Shown: positions 11,389 to 24,649, counted from the first letter of the stretch. The stretch is DNA of 64,000 nucleotides from Blastomyces gilchristii SLH14081 (GCF_000003855.2 NW_003101656.1:278618-342617); one strand, 5' to 3'. The notes: generated by a model not told the origin, from the letters alone. Numbers and translations: made by a program.

Positions 11389-12498
11389 ATGTCTAATGAT
11401 AATATGAAACTCTTGAACATAAGTATAGATATGATGTCACAGTGACTCTGAGCAATGTTGGAATTACAACAGGAACAGATAGCAGATATGCATGCAACTC
11501 AACAACTTCAACACAAAGAGATTTAACAATTAACTCATGCAATTTCAACATCTACAGAATCAAATACAAAAGCACTGAAGAAACACTTAGATGCTCTCAC
11601 ATATTTCAATACTTCTGATCTCACTCTCTACTTATTATGAAGAATGGAAATGCTTGTGAAACTGAGTATAGATGAAGATATCATCAGTTCATTAATCAAT
11701 CAAGATTAATATATTAATAAATGATTGAAGAATTACATGAAACAGAAGTTTCATTCATGAATAAAAGCATGTGAATCAGTGTTGTGAACATCTGATAATA
11801 TCATCAAACATCTTGATATTCTGTTTTAAGACACTGTTATATAATAGAAAGTGTTTGATTAATTATAGAGCATTTGACAGAGAAACACTTGTCTTACAAC
11901 ATTCATCTCTGACTTTGACATCAAGATTCTAGAAGCAGATGATCAATCTTAAGAGAATCAAATGAAGGTTAGTATACTCAAGAAGACATTAACTTTCAAA
12001 CTCTTACAGCCTCTTGTAAGTGTAGATAAAGATCAGACTTATGAGAGTTTCTGCACACAGCTACAGACATTGAATAACTGTCTTATGAAGCTCAAGAGTA
12101 TACAGAACAGTGACAGAAGATGTTACACTTCAGTCACTCATACACCTGTGCTGAAGAACAGCAATGATGCAGATGCTATAAACTGAATAGATTCAAATGT
12201 CTATGCATAAGCAAGAGTTTCTGCTGTTTGAACAGGCTTTTGAGTCCCTGGGATCACTTCTGAGAAAGTCACTGATTGATGTCAATGTGAAGTATACATT
12301 AACTGTACCTGATTAGAACATATCACTTCTAACTGTCAATTGACCTACATGTCTTCACACTTAAGAGAAAGACTGGGACCTTCTCAATCAAGAGAAAGAT
12401 CAGTGCATTCTCATTCAAAGAATGAATCAGTGCCTGTCCGCGTCAATCACATTGCAGTGAAGAAAGATTCAGAATATAACTACAAGAGGTCTCAATGA
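11389..12498 (+). pseudogene. B3 gag remnant
   Basis: An ATG at 11389 opens a frame beginning MSNDNMKLL that can be followed through a Gln-rich, coiled-coil-like N-terminus (LELQQEQIADMHATQQLQ) and an open stretch at 11962-12186. It reaches a decayed knuckle near 12270-12335, where B4 at 47511-47552 preserves CX2C and the last Cys, with His changed to Tyr. Roughly twenty in-frame stops occur, mostly TGA. The role is capsid/nucleocapsid. An Arg/Ser-rich tail (SHLRERLGPSQSRERSVHSHS) follows the knuckle. Confidence 0.7.
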
Positions 12499-15400
12499 AA
12501 CAGGGGAAAAGAGTAGCTTCTGTTCAAATTTTGTATACTGACAGAGCTGAAGAGGTCAGATGACATATTTGAGAGAAATGACAATGAATGCAATCTTGTA
12601 TCTACTGTGGTGATATATGTATAATATAAAAGCCATGATAGACAGCAGTCTATGCTACTAGGCAATGATAAAATCTTCAGTTGTAAGACATTATAACCTT
12701 CAGTGTATCTCTTTATCAAAACCCTGACTCCTCACAGAATTTGATGATTCAAAAGACATTTGTATCTGTTACATGATGAAGTTGGTCATAGATGTGAGAG
12801 AACATCAATATGAAGATGTCTACATATATGAACTTGATAATCTTGATTATAATCTTATGTTAGAACTTGTCTGACTATCTGAACAAGGCATCTTGTTGAA
12901 CACTTAAAACAGAAGCTTGATATTCTCTAACAATGATAGAATTCATAAAGATAATATTTACAAGGTCATGAACCTGACACAGATCTCTGTCAATGTGTAT
13001 AAAATGCTCTGAAAAGAAAGTCACTGACAGTAGAATCATGTGACAATCTATTCTGTCAGTCTGACTGATATTAAAAATGCTCTAGAAAAGTTATCTCATG
13101 TTACAACAACAGATTCTCATATAAAACTCTCTCAATAATATCATGAATATCTAGATGTCTTCTGATAAGATAATATTATGAATATACTCTCTCTACAAGA
13201 TTCTGAAGTGAATCACAGTATCAAGTTAGAGAAAAAGAATGACAAGAACTCTGAACTGTCATGAGACTCTCTTTATAACATGTTTCAAGATGAACTTCTT
13301 CTTCTTTAAAAGACACTCAATGATCTATTGAATAAAGAATTCATACATGTTAGTAACTCTTTCACTGCAGCCTCTATTGTCTTTACAAAGAAAGCAGATA
13401 AAGAACTCTGATTCTGTGTGAATTATTGAGAATTGAATAGATTAATAAAGAAGAACTGTTATTCTTTATCTCTTATCAATAAAACTCTAGCTCACATTGA
13501 ACAAGCTCAATAGTTTATAAAGTTAAATATCATCACTGTGTTTTATAAGATCTGCATCATCAAAGAAGATGAGTGACTTACAGCATTTTAAACATAATAT
13601 AATCTCTTTGAATGAATAGTCACACTCTTTGAACTGATCAATGATCTTAGTACATTTCAGAAGTATATTAACTGAACACTTTAAGACTTTCTTAATGAAT
13701 TTGTATTCACTTATCTAGATGACATTCTCATCTTCATCAATGAATTCAGAAAGAAATATTAAGAGTATGTGCAAAGAGTATTATAATGACTATAAGAAGC
13801 AGAACTATCAATTGATATTAACAAGTGTAATTTCAAAGTTAAGAGTACTAAATACTTAGGTTTCATCATAGAAGCTGGTAAGAAGATTTGAGTGAATTCT
13901 GAGAAGATCTCTGTCATTCTCAAATGAGAATCTTCACATACTGTGAAAGATGTATAAAGCTTCATTGAATTTACTAACTTCTATCAGCAATTTATACAAA
14001 ACTTCTCAGATATTGCAAGATCACTTACAGAACTTATTAAGAAGAACTTAGTATTTTAATGATCAGCAGACACTGAAGCTGCATTTATATAGATGAAGAA
14101 GATATTCATTAATATCTCTCTACTAATGATATTTAACTCTGATCACAAGACAGTTGTTGAAGCTGATTTCTCTGACTATGTAATAGAAGAAGTAATATTA
14201 CAATATAATAATGAAGATGTTCTATAATTATGTATCTTCATGTCTAAGAAACTGAGTTCTGCTGAATGCAATTACAAGATCTATGACAAGGAACTTCTTG
14301 TAATTATACACTGTTTAGAAGAATGAGACTCTGAACTCTGAAGTGTCTCTGAATTTAAGATAATCACAGATCATAAGAATCTCAAGCACTTCATAACTAT
14401 CTGTAAACTCACTGAATAACAGATGCAATGATCTGAGTTCTTAAGCCACTTTCATTTTACAATACACTACTGTTTCAGTAGCCAGAACTTGATGGCAGAT
14501 GTTCTCTCATAACAAGAGCAAGATATACCTTGCAATGTAACAGACACTTATTGAATGAACTGAGAACACTGACTTCTAGATCTGAAGATATTAGTTGATC
14601 AAGATGAAATAACTTATAACACTATACATACTTCTCTGATTAGAACACTCTCTCTCTGAACTATCACTAACACTGACACTGATACTGACACTGATATCTC
14701 AACTTCTTCCAAATCTACACTGAATAAATTATGACATGTAACAGCTCAAACTGATGAACTTCTTCAAGTACTTATCAAAGCAGTATATCAAGAAGCACTC
14801 TGATTTCTCCCAGAACTATGTATAAGAATCAATATCTCAGAATACTTAATTGATGATAATAATACTCTACAGTTTTACAAACAACATTGAGTCTCTCACT
14901 CTGAACTCTTATACACTCAGATAATATAAGAGATGCATGATTTGCATATAATCAGTTCTTCAGATTGTAAATAACTGTATTAAATGATCTCTCAGAAGTT
15001 TTACTGACTCAAGATATTAAACAGTATCAGACATTTGTCTGAAACTGTAACTGTTGTTCCTCTGTCATCTTGTGAAAGAACTATAGAAAAGGCCTGCTGA
15101 AACTGCTTGATATCTCTAATAGAATCTGATAAAATGTGATAATTGACTTTGCTGTTGATGTCTCTGAGAGTAAGAGCTGTAGAAATGTTCTGATCATTAT
15201 GAACTGATTAAGCAAGAATGTTATATTGAAACTCTGTGATAAGATGAATACTGAACAAGTCACTGAAGCTTTTCTAAAAAGCTCATTCTATCAGATGCAT
15301 AAATTGCTGAGATCTATAGTATCAGATTAAGGCTGTTAATTTGTGAGCACTCTCTGAATAAGAATCTATCAAGTTCTTAAGATTACACACTGTTTATCAA

Positions 15401-15627
15401 CTGTCTATTACTCTGAGATTAATGATGCATCAGAACAGACAATTCAGACTGTAAAGAATTATCTTTATAAGTTCTACAACTATTCATAAGATGATTGATA
15501 TAATCTTCTTCTACATACAGAGATTACTATCAATGATTAAGATGCTATCTTAACAGATGTAAGCCTGTTCTTTCTTACACACAGTTATCACATGAAAGTG
15601 TTGAATCTTCTAGAGATCACACAGTTC
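12499..15627 (+). pseudogene. B3 pol: protease, RT, RNase H, integrase
   Basis: The protease active-site block reads KAMIDSS at about 12628-12650 (family D-S/T-G). RT spans about 13260-13990. Its catalytic YLDD is intact at 13712-13723, followed by ILIF, and the FCVNY-ELNRL block lies at 13410-13440. RNase H is at 14070-14520, with [14 protein letters not shown] and TDHKNLKHF. Integrase runs from about 14880 to the L2 insertion at 15643, with a degraded HHCC finger and DDE core; it resumes at 23257. The pol frame differs from gag by one phase. Tens of stops, chiefly TGA at Trp positions, make it nonfunctional. Confidence 0.85.
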
Positions 15628-15643
15628 ATATCAAACCTTCACA

Positions 15644-17293
15644 AACTATATATCTCTCACCGATCCAACCGCCCCACCACGAACTCGCTCGATTTTTCGA
15701 ATAAGAACCCGCCAATAGATCCATCGAAAAGCCCTCGATCATACGAGCATTTGGACCCCATCGCCGACCGCATACCCCGTGTGGTGGTGGAGATATCCAG
15801 CCAAACGTGAACTAGACGTTGTTCGAAACTCCCGTGTGGGATTATCCCCTGTTCACCCCTACCACACCACAACCCCGGGCCAAAGTGCCATACAAATTGT
15901 AAGGTGAAGAGACCTAGCCATATGCGCCAATCTTCTCGATTTTGGAAGATCCCTGATCTGTAGTTGTGGAGATATCTGAGAAGCGACCTCCGCGAAAACC
16001 CTGTCCACCTTTGATGTTTCAAAATATCAATGCCAAGTCTCACCCTCGTACCGCCCTTCTCAATCTGGCCCATCCCTGGCAGAAAAATACAAAAAGATAC
16101 CTCAGTAATAATATCAAGCATATAATCAATGAACACTTCTGAAGTGTAATCTCCACAGTCTGTCATCAGTGTATCTAGACTTCAACACCAAGTCTCACCC
16201 TTGTACTACCCCTCTCAATCTGGCCCATCCCCAGCAGAACAATACAAAAAGATACCTTGACAACAGTATTTAATACATAATCAGTGAACAATGAGTCAAC
16301 AGCACATCAACAACTATAAAATCAGTATACTTCAAGATCTGACTGAGCCTTTAATCCCTGCACAGTGAGATATATTAAATCTAGTTTTAATATCTCAATA
16401 TTCAATAGATTCTGCAAGAGATTGAGAACAGCAACACTAGATTTCTATTGAATTTGAGAATTAACTCTATATTAATATAATCATTGACAAAGTCTTCTAT
16501 TTTAAGATATAAATAACCAGTTCCTCTACATCCTGCTGACAATATTTATATTATTATATAGAAATAGACTTATATTCTCTATAATATCAAGACTCTGAAG
16601 AGGGAAAGTCTTGATAGAGAATAAACAGTAGTGCATATCTTAGCAGTTTCTATCTCATTCTTCTGCAGCAGTTCATGCAAAAAAAAGATCTTAGAAATAG
16701 TTTTTTACTTCTCTTGAAAAAGTAAGGTGTTTTTCTCTGAATTTTACACAATATTCTTACAAAGAATAAAAAACAGAGCTGTTTTCTGTCATAATTTCAT
16801 ATTCTTTTAAGTAAGAATTACTTTTTCAGTGACTGAAGAGCTTTCATTAATACTTAATTCTTTTTTACACTCTTTATTAACTGATTTGAGTTGCACACTT
16901 GTTGTGTGAGAAGAATTGAATAATTTAGAATAAAATTAAATAGTTTTAATTAATTTCTCTGCAAAAAATTGATTTATTTTTTATCAGTTTTTCTCTCAAA
17001 AACTGTCATATCATCTGATTTATTATTAATTGATATCATACTCTTTCTCACTGTATTTCAAGAAAGAGATTGTAAAGATTTTATTAATTTATCTTAAAAA
17101 TCAATTTTAGTTTATTAGATTCTCTTCAAAAATCTAACCTAGTTACTGAACTAGTGTGAAAAAAATCAGGTGTTTTATACATAAAAGTCTTTTATTCTTC
17201 TTTTGAAACAGTCTGACCAACTTTTCAATTGAAAACAGACTTAGAAATATCTCAATTGAAACAGTCTGATCAACTTTTCATTGAGTGAGAACA
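15644..17293 (+). promoter_or_regulatory. L2 5' UTR with two promoter-like tandem monomers
   Basis: This is a 1.65-kb leader before ORF1. A block containing CCAAGTCTCACCCT and CAATCTGGCCCATCCC recurs at about 16033 and 16198, giving a period near 165 bp. The L1 leader shows the same doubled block around 30040-30290. LINEs with internal promoters often carry such monomers, so a promoter role is likely but inferred. Just before ORF1 (17200-17285) a second short direct repeat, AACAGTCTGA.CAACTTTTCA, occurs twice. The 15657-16166 minus-strand open frame looks like a chance frame. Confidence 0.6.
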
Positions 17294-18898
17294 ATGAGTT
17301 CAAAAATATACTCAGATAATATGAAAAAAGATGCTTTCTCAAATGCTATTTCTGAGATTGAAATTCTGAAGAGAAGAAAGAAAGAAGAAATAGAGAAATA
17401 ACAAGTTCTTGAAATACAGAAACTTGAAAAAGCAAGTAAGATTTCTGAAAAGCAGTGTCTGAGTGAGATGAATGAAGAAGTTCTATTAATTCTTCAGGCT
17501 CAGGCTAGACAACTACAGAAGATGATCAAGTTCAAACTTGAAATCTCAAACACAGTTTAAAAAACATTGAAAATTCCTAGTATAATCACTGACTCTTTAT
17601 CTTGCTCTTCTTCTTCTTTTTTTCCTACTTCTTCTTCTTCTTTGAATTAGAAGAAAATATATGCTCAAGCAGCTGAATCTGCTGTCTCTAAATCTGCTAT
17701 CTCAAAATCTGCTCAAAATCCTGAGAAAACTGAGAAGAATACTGCTCATATCTCTATTCATAGAAAAGTGAAAAAGAAAATGTAAAAAGAGAAAAACTTT
17801 CAAATCTTCAGAAATAGAAGACTTATTCTCAAAGTCTCAAATCAGGACATTCTGCAGAGAAACAAGCTAAACTCAAATCTTATTTTCAGAATTAGAAATG
17901 AAATTAATCAGCAGTTCTTTTCTCAGTTGATAACTGATATTGAAGTTCAAAAATCAGTTATAGCTTTAATTGAGTCATCATTCTTTAAAAACTTCATCAT
18001 TCTGACTACAATGCTTGAATTCAGTGCTGATTTCCTTATTCAGAATAAGAATCTCTGAAAGTCAGCAGTAGAATCTTTGCTAAACACAATAATTCTATCT
18101 GAAAGAGATGAAAAGTGAGACAAATTCATTCTTTATAATATTTCAGTTGAAATTTTTGACTGTGAAGAAGAAATGCTACTTCTCAAAAATGAATTGAAAG
18201 AATATAACTCTATTCAACTGAGAAAGAAGCCTGTATAGCTAAATTCAATTGAGTTCAGATAAAGCAGAAGAAATGTCTCTGTTCTAGTATATATAAAAAC
18301 ACTTGAAGAGTCAAAGATCTGTGAAGTAAGAATAGCAGATTTGAAAATGAGAGTTCATGAATACAAAGACTCAAGAATGAATTTCAAAGCTCAAACACAG
18401 TGTTCAAACTGTCAAAGATATGAACACTTTACAATCTCATGTTTTAGAGACTTAAAATATGCATTCTATACTAGAGATTATAAACCTAGTGAGTATAAAT
18501 ATGAAACATGCTTAAAAAGAGATGAAATATATCAATACACTCTGCTTAAGTGCTCTAATTGTAAAGAAAAACATGCATCTAGCTCAAAAGAATGTATATT
18601 TGCTTCTAGAACTCAAAAGACCTGAAGAAAAGATGAAGCTCAAAGTTAATCTAGAACTGAAGAGAAGAGTCAAGTCAGTAGACTTACAACTGCAAGCTTA
18701 AAAAGAAGAAACTCTCAACTATCTAAATCTTCAAACTTCAATTCTTCAGCTAAATATAAACAGAATTTGAATTCTCAAATCCCTGTTAAGATTAGAGAAT
18801 TGAGAAATAACTCTGATGATAAACTAGATATAATGCAAGCAGTTGAGATCCCTACTTTTCAAAATAGTTATAATCTACTATCTGATGATAGTGACTAA
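17294..18898 (+). pseudogene. L2 ORF1: gag-like RNA-binding protein
   Basis: The ATG at 17294 opens a frame of about 535 codons ending TAA at 18896-18898, with about ten in-frame stops but no frameshift. The N-terminus is Lys/Glu-rich and coiled-coil-like (KRRKKEEIEK), followed by a Ser-rich linker. Near the C-terminus are zinc knuckles: CSNCQRYEHFTISC (CX2CX4HX4C) and CSNCKEKHASSSKEC, preceded by a Cys/Tyr/His-rich segment at 18460-18560, as in ORF1 proteins of fungal Tad/I-type LINEs. Its role is to coat LINE RNA. The clean stretch 18341-18625 covers the knuckles. Confidence 0.85.
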
Positions 18899-18927
18899 AT
18901 TCTACTCTATCTCTACTCTCTTTTAGT

Positions 18928-21900
18928 ATGAATATACAATAACAACAATAAAAAAAGTTTAAAAACTCTTCAAAAATCATATTTATTCAAAATAATGTGA
19001 ATAGAAACTCAAATTGTATTTATTCTTGTCTTCAAATTACATTTGAATAAAAAGTTGATTTTATACTACTTCAGAAACTGAATTTTAATACTGAGTAAAA
19101 TTATATCATTTCTCATTCAAGCTACTACTGCTTTCTATCTCAAAAGTCTGAGATAAAGTCAAGAGTAGTGATCTATGAAAGAAAGAGATCAAGATATCAA
19201 TTTAATCTAAGATTTGATATCATGTCTGACACTGATATGCTGGTGAGTGATATTATAGATAAAGAAAATGAGTTTGATACTATACAGCTTATAAATATCT
19301 ATAATGAAAAGTCATTGAAGAAAAATAACAATATCTGAATAATTGATAGAGAATTTCTGAACATAACTCTATTAAGAAACTCTATAATTGCAGAAGATTT
19401 CAATACACATCATCTCTGATGAAATTCAGAATGCAAGAGAGCAGTGAGAGCTGATAATCTGATTAAATGAACTTTTAAGCATTTAATAGATTTGATTAAT
19501 AAGTCTGATCAACAAACATTCTTTAGAAAAGATATGAAACAGAAATCTATTATAGATCTAATCTTCATATCACAAAATCTAATGAAAAGAAGACTTGTAA
19601 ACTGATTTATTAATTCAAATGAGACATCAGAATCAGATCATGAGATTATTCAATTTAATATTGAACTGAGTGAAAAATAAATGAGTGAAAATCCTCTTCT
19701 CTCTAATCAGTATAACTTTGAAAAAGCTGATTGAAAAGCAGTTGAAGAAAGTATAAAACTGTTAAAATCTGAAAAATAGAATGAGCTATATTGAAATTCT
19801 GATCAAGATATCTCAAATGAAATGCTTGAGAATAGAGTGAAGCTTATTACATCTATTATTCTAACAAGTATTAGAGATAATATTTCAAAGAGAAAATCTT
19901 CTGAGTATTCAAAATCTTGATAAAATGAGAATATCTCATCTAAAAGGAAAGAATTAGCTACTGCTAGAAGAGAGTGAAAGAATGATGTAATATCTGATGA
20001 AGAGATCAAAGCTGTCAGAAATGAATATTTTTCAGATATTAAAAGAGCTAAAAGAGACTGCTGGAATAAATTTCTTGAAGAAGCATAAGAGAAGAAAGTT
20101 TTTAAAGCTTTTAACTATATTAAAACAAGAAGTGTAGCAAAACTTCCAGTCTTAGAATATGAGTTTCAGAATGAATCATATACAGTAAACTTTTTTGAGG
20201 AAAAATGTCAAGCTTTTATAAGAATTCTCTTTCAGAACTCACCAGATTCAGATTCAGATTCAGAGGAAGAGAATATATTACTTCTCAACTACATTGATGA
20301 AAATGACTGAGAATGGCCTGATCTTACACAAGATGAATTAGAGTCAGCTATCTTCTCAAGTTCTGTTAAACTGCTGCAGATCCTGATTCAATTAATCACT
20401 TAATTATTCAAAATACATATTCCTACTTAAAGAATGAATATTTTGAGCTCTTTTTCAATCTCTTGAAAAATGAATATCATTCTGAATGCTGAAGAGAAGC
20501 CACTGGAGTGATTCTTGCAAAATCTAATAGAAAAACTTCAATTTCTAAGTCATATAGAGTAATATCTCTATTGAACTGCCTAGAAAAGGTTTTAGAAAAG
20601 ATAATAGCTACTTAACTATCTTTTATAAGCTTTATAAGTGATTCTCTTTTATTCAGTGAACAAATGAGAGATAGAAAACAGTGTTCTGCAATTGACACTG
20701 TTCTCTCAGTTATTCATGATATTCAAATAGCAAAGTATGAGAGTCTGGTCTCAACTGTAGTTTTTATTGATATAAAAGAAGCATTTAATCATGTTTCAAA
20801 GTCAAAGTTAATTCAGACATTAAAGATATTAAAACTGTCACTTTCTCTAATAAAATGAATTAACTGTTTTATATCTAAAAGAATTATACAACTCTTCTTT
20901 GATGGAATGAAACAAGACAAGACTGAGATAAAAATAGAAGTATCACAGAGATCTTTAATCTCACTCATTTTATTTGCAATATACACTGCATATCTATTCA
21001 AAAATAGAAATATGAGAATAGTGCAATCTCTGAGTTATATAGATGATATTGATCTAGTCTACAGCTCAAAAACTATTAAAGAGAATTTAAAAGTAATTGA
21101 AGAAGCTGTAAAGAAAATCTTTGTTAGAGCAGATATTAATCAAATTCAATTTGATATGAATAAAACTGAGTTAATTCATTTCTTTTCTAGATTCAATGAG
21201 AAAGAACTATCTCTAACTCTTTTAAATAGAGAGATTAAACCCAGTGTAAATATCAAATAATTAGAAGTATGATTAAACTCCAAGTTGAATTTTAAATATC
21301 ACATTCAACAAAGAACTGTCAAGGCAGAAAGACTATTGAACAACATAATCAGACTATTAAATACAGAGAGAGGTCTATTCTTCCAGACTATGAGACAGTT
21401 ATATATAGCCTGTATTACATCAGTAGCTGATTATGAAGTTCAAGTTTGATGAAATAATCAAGAGAATTTCACTGAACTCTTTCAAAGTCTATAAAACAGA
21501 GCCTTGAGAAGAATTCTGAAAGCATTCAAATCATCTTCTATTAAAGCAATGAAAATTGAAGCTTCAATTTCTTCTCCTGCTATTAGATTTGAAAAGACCT
21601 GTATAAACTATGCTCTGAGAGTTGTAAAGATAAGCTCAAATCATATAATCAGAGAAAGAGTCTCTTCTTTATTTTCATTAATTAACTCTGGAAATAAACT
21701 GCATTGAAATAGATTTCTTGATTGAAATGAAAATAATTCTTCAAAGAAAATGTCTTCTCAACTGTACAGACTATACTCTCTGATTAAAAATCAATTTTCT
21801 TCTTTAAATGTTGAAAAAGTTGATTATGAGAAGTTATCTCTCTGGAGAGAAAAGCTTGAATCTCTTATAGACTTATAAATAAGTGAACTATTAAAAGAGA

Positions 21901-22889
21901 AAGACTATGAACAGCATTTGAAGAGAATTTCTACAATCAATATAATAGACTCTATTCTGATTTATTCAGATGACTCAAAAAATGAGAATTTGAATAGATT
22001 AGATGCAGGCATTGCTTATACTGAAGATAATATCAATTTTATCTCAGATTTCTGAAATCTAGGCTGTGAATCTGAAGTCTTTGATGCTGAACTATTTGTA
22101 ATAGTGAAAGCTTTCAAACTCATTGAAATAAAATCTTATAAAAGAGAAAATTGTTTGAAAGAGATATGAATATTCTCTGATAGTCAAGCTGTTTTAAAAA
22201 GACTTAGAAATAGTCAGATTCATAATGATCAAATGAATCATGAACTGATCTTAAACTCTGTTTTGAAAATTCAAAAGAGAAGAATATTAAAGCTGATAAT
22301 TCATCTGCACTGAGTTCCTGCTTATATGAATATTCATGGCAATGAATTGGCTGATTCAGCTGCAAAAAAGAATGCAGAATTAAGCAGATCTATTCACAAA
22401 ATTATGTCCTGATGTTTTATAAAGAGAAAAATAAAAGAATCTTGTTTAGACAAGTGGAATGAAAGCTGACAGAAACAAAAGAAGAGTATACATTATTCAA
22501 GATTTGAAACAAAACCCAAGTGGAAATCTTGTTCAATTAAATATAAAAAGAGAATATTCTCATCTATAATACAGCTGAAACTAGAACATGGCTATTTCAA
22601 ATCTTATATACAAAGATTTGATGATAGATTTGACTCAATAGAATGCTCATTCTGCAATACAAATGAGAACCCTGAGTATATTGTAATGCACTGTGTATTA
22701 TACAATAGTCTCAGAGTCAGATTGAAAGAGAAGTATGATCTAAATCAATTAAATATGAGATTCTTATTCTCAACTGAGACAGGAATTAAATACTTAATAG
22801 ACTTTCTATCAGAAACTCAAGCAGCTACAAGAAAATGGCTAAATTCAGAATTATCTGAATATGAAGAGGAGGAAATCAACCAGATATAG
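18928..22889 (+). pseudogene. L2 ORF2: APE endonuclease, RT, RNase H
   Basis: The ATG at 18928 lies 29 bp after ORF1 and in another phase. The N-terminal apurinic-like endonuclease shows EDFNTHH (family GDFN) at 19393 and ESDHEII near 19631. RT has the catalytic YIDD intact at 21036-21047. RNase H (about 21950-22370) has SDSQAVLKRL and a HWVP block whose Trp is TGA (22311-22313), followed by HGNELADSAAK. A CX2C..HC zinc motif is at 22649-22700. A single base is missing at about 20368-20371 (GTTAAACTG against GTTAAAACTG in L3), shifting the frame between endonuclease and RT. The stop is TAG at 22887. Confidence 0.9.
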
Positions 22890-23256
22890 TCTGTTAAAAC
22901 AGCTATATACTATCTTTTAATAATTTGTTTTGTTACAGTCTTTCTTTACTTTATCTTTTTGTTTCAATTCCTTTCTGTCTATCTATTTAATGTGTCTATC
23001 TTTAAGACTGTATTCTCTTTTCCTTTGTCATGATATTGTCAAATGGTTTCAAAGTATCAGAAGATGTTAAAATACTGCAATTTGTAATCAGTTTTTGTAT
23101 TCTGAGCTGAAATTTTCTGATTTTGCATATCTGAAATTGATGAATGTATAATAGTTAACTTTACAGATATAGGAAAAACTCTGAGAACTAAAAGTTCTCA
23201 GATAGATATCATAGTCTCTGACTGCATACATCTATAATTGAAGAATAATAATAATA
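22890..23256 (+). repeat. L2 3' UTR and (AAT)n tail
   Basis: This 367-bp 3' UTR begins with CTGTTAAAACAGC, a short inverted repeat. It contains a second inverted repeat, GAGAACTAAAAGTTCTC, at about 23181-23197, and ends TATAATTGAAGAATAATAAT. L1 (8767-9142) and L3 (36446-36823) have the same 3' UTR. The terminal 20-25 bases resemble the SINE 3' end, so this is probably the part recognised by the LINE reverse transcriptase. Confidence 0.8.
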
Positions 23257-23826
23257 ATATCAAACCTTCACAGTTCAATTCAGATCACTGATAATATAAT
23301 AATAAAACTCTGAGACACTCATAATTGAGCAGAAGCCTTCATGAGAACTGCTAAACAGAATTAAGAAGATTAAATTAATATTCATCAAGATCTCACTGAA
23401 CAATATAAGATAGAAGATCTGATACAATTGAATCTTAGAAATATACAGATTACACACTCATCTCACACACTGTATTATCATCATGTAAAGTATAAAGTGA
23501 TAGAAGTTCTAGATAGTCATAACTACTATCTTGACACATTATCAGAAATTCATGATGTCTTTTATACAAGCTTGCTTCACTGTACTATCACTGACTCATT
23601 TCTTTCTCAACAGACTTCTGACTAACAGCTGCCAGGCATCATAGATAAAGATAATAAGCTTGAGTGAGAGATTGGAAATATTCTCAATAAGAGACTCTGT
23701 GACTGTGACTAATAATATCTCATGAAATGAGTCAGGTATGATCACTCAACCTGAACTCTGAGTTTCATATTATTCAAAACAGCAGTTCTTGACTGATGAA
23801 AACTGCATCTGAAAAGAGAGGACTAA
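23257..23826 (+). pseudogene. B3 integrase C-terminus and chromodomain
   Basis: B3 resumes here after L2. The stretch 23428-23625 encodes a YKVIEVLDSHNYYL block and an IHDVFYTSLL block; the latter is the hallmark of the Ty3/gypsy integrase C-terminus (family HPVFHVSLL). It is followed at about 23645-23810 by a chromodomain-like frame with NKLE-EIGNILNKR, YLMK-VRY and TLSF. The dashes are TGA codons where Trp is expected. Chromodomains direct such elements to heterochromatin, which fits the nested location. Confidence 0.75.
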
Positions 23827-24649
23827 TGTGATGAGCTACATCTGATCAATGATATAGACTATTCTATTACACTTCACAGATTTCAATCACTTCATTCTTG
23901 AATACATACACTCTGATTCTCAGCCATTCTCAATCACTGATCCTCGGCTAGACTGGCCGCCGGGATCATGAATTTCACGTTTGATCCCATTTGGTCTGGT
24001 CCTATACATTTCTTGGCGTGAATCCCGCTGGGACTAATCATTAAAAAAACATGCAAAGTGACTATATATCAGATCTCAAAATGGGATCATGACTTAGAAA
24101 AAATAAGAAAGTGGTTTCATTTGGTTCCATTTAGTCCCATTCTTGACATAAAGTTACTATTTTTAGACATTTTAAGGTTTTTTTTAGACTATTTTTAATT
24201 TTTTAAAAAGTAACGCTTTTTGATAACACTCAAATGAGATTTAAAGTCATTTAAAGCAATAAAAATAATTTAAATTGAGAAGTGGAAATCATGGTCTCAT
24301 TTGGAAAATGTGACAAGAGTAGACAGTAAGTTTCACTGAGACAGTATGAGACTACTATCTAATGTTAAAACAGTGTAATGAGATCAGTTGAATTGGTAAT
24401 GAAATCATCAAATATTCTGGTCCTGGTCCCAGACACGGTCACACGGTCAGTCTATCCTCGGCTGCTATGAACATGTATAGATTCTTCCACCCCGAAGCTT
24501 CACTGTGTACACCATCACATACAGGTATAAATATTCACTTCAATCACTGATTCTCACACTTTCTCTTTCTTTTCTTCTCTAACATTTTTCTCTTTGTTAT
24601 ATAAGACCTATCAATATTATACTGATCTATTCAGCGTAGGCCTCTTACA
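23827..24649 (+). repeat. B3 3' LTR interrupted by MITE3
   Basis: The LTR parts are 23827-23948 and 24455-24649. Removing MITE3 and one TSD copy gives 309 bp, the same as the 5' LTR. The LTR ends CGTAGGCCTCTTACA, less mutated than the 5' copy at this end. It is flanked by GGTTT at 24650-24654. Confidence 0.9.
23949..24454 (+). mobile_element. MITE3, 506-bp hAT-type element
   Basis: The 8-bp TSD TCCTCGGC is perfect at 23941-23948 and 24455-24462. The termini are TAGACTGGCCGCCGGG and CGGTCACACGGTCAGTCTA, close to the unmutated form. The intact LTR at 10914-10921 is the empty site. There is no ORF. Confidence 0.92.

Larger units (their letters stand above)
15644..23256 (+). mobile_element. LINE L2: full-length Tad/I-like non-LTR retrotransposon
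   Basis: This 7613-bp element has a 5' UTR (15644-17293), ORF1 (17294-18898), ORF2 (18928-22889), a 3' UTR and an (AAT)n tail ending at 23256. The 16-bp TSD ATATCAAACCTTCACA is perfect at 15628-15643 and 23257-23272, splitting the B3 integrase; B4 at 50778-50805 is the empty site. It is the innermost layer of the nest. The 5' UTR retains GC-rich, unmutated sequence (15655-16090) while the ORFs are decayed. Confidence 0.93.
10796..24649 (+). mobile_element. Gypsy B3: complete chromovirus with LINE L2 and MITE3 inside
   Basis: The 5' LTR 10796-11104 and the 3' LTR 23827-24649 (309 bp once MITE3 and its TSD are removed) both read TGTG..TTACA. The 5-bp TSD GGTTT is perfect at 10791-10795 and 24650-24654, and joining the flanks restores the L1/L2 sequence seen intact at 21236-21260. 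Without cargo the element is about 5.7 kb. Domains in order are gag with a knuckle-like motif, protease, RT, RNase H, integrase and chromodomain. It is the most complete B copy in the window. Confidence 0.93.

Noticed and set aside
15657..16166. 169-residue open frame on the minus strand
   Set aside because: It lies antisense in the LINE 5' UTR over the GC-rich monomers, is not open in L1, and shows no domain.
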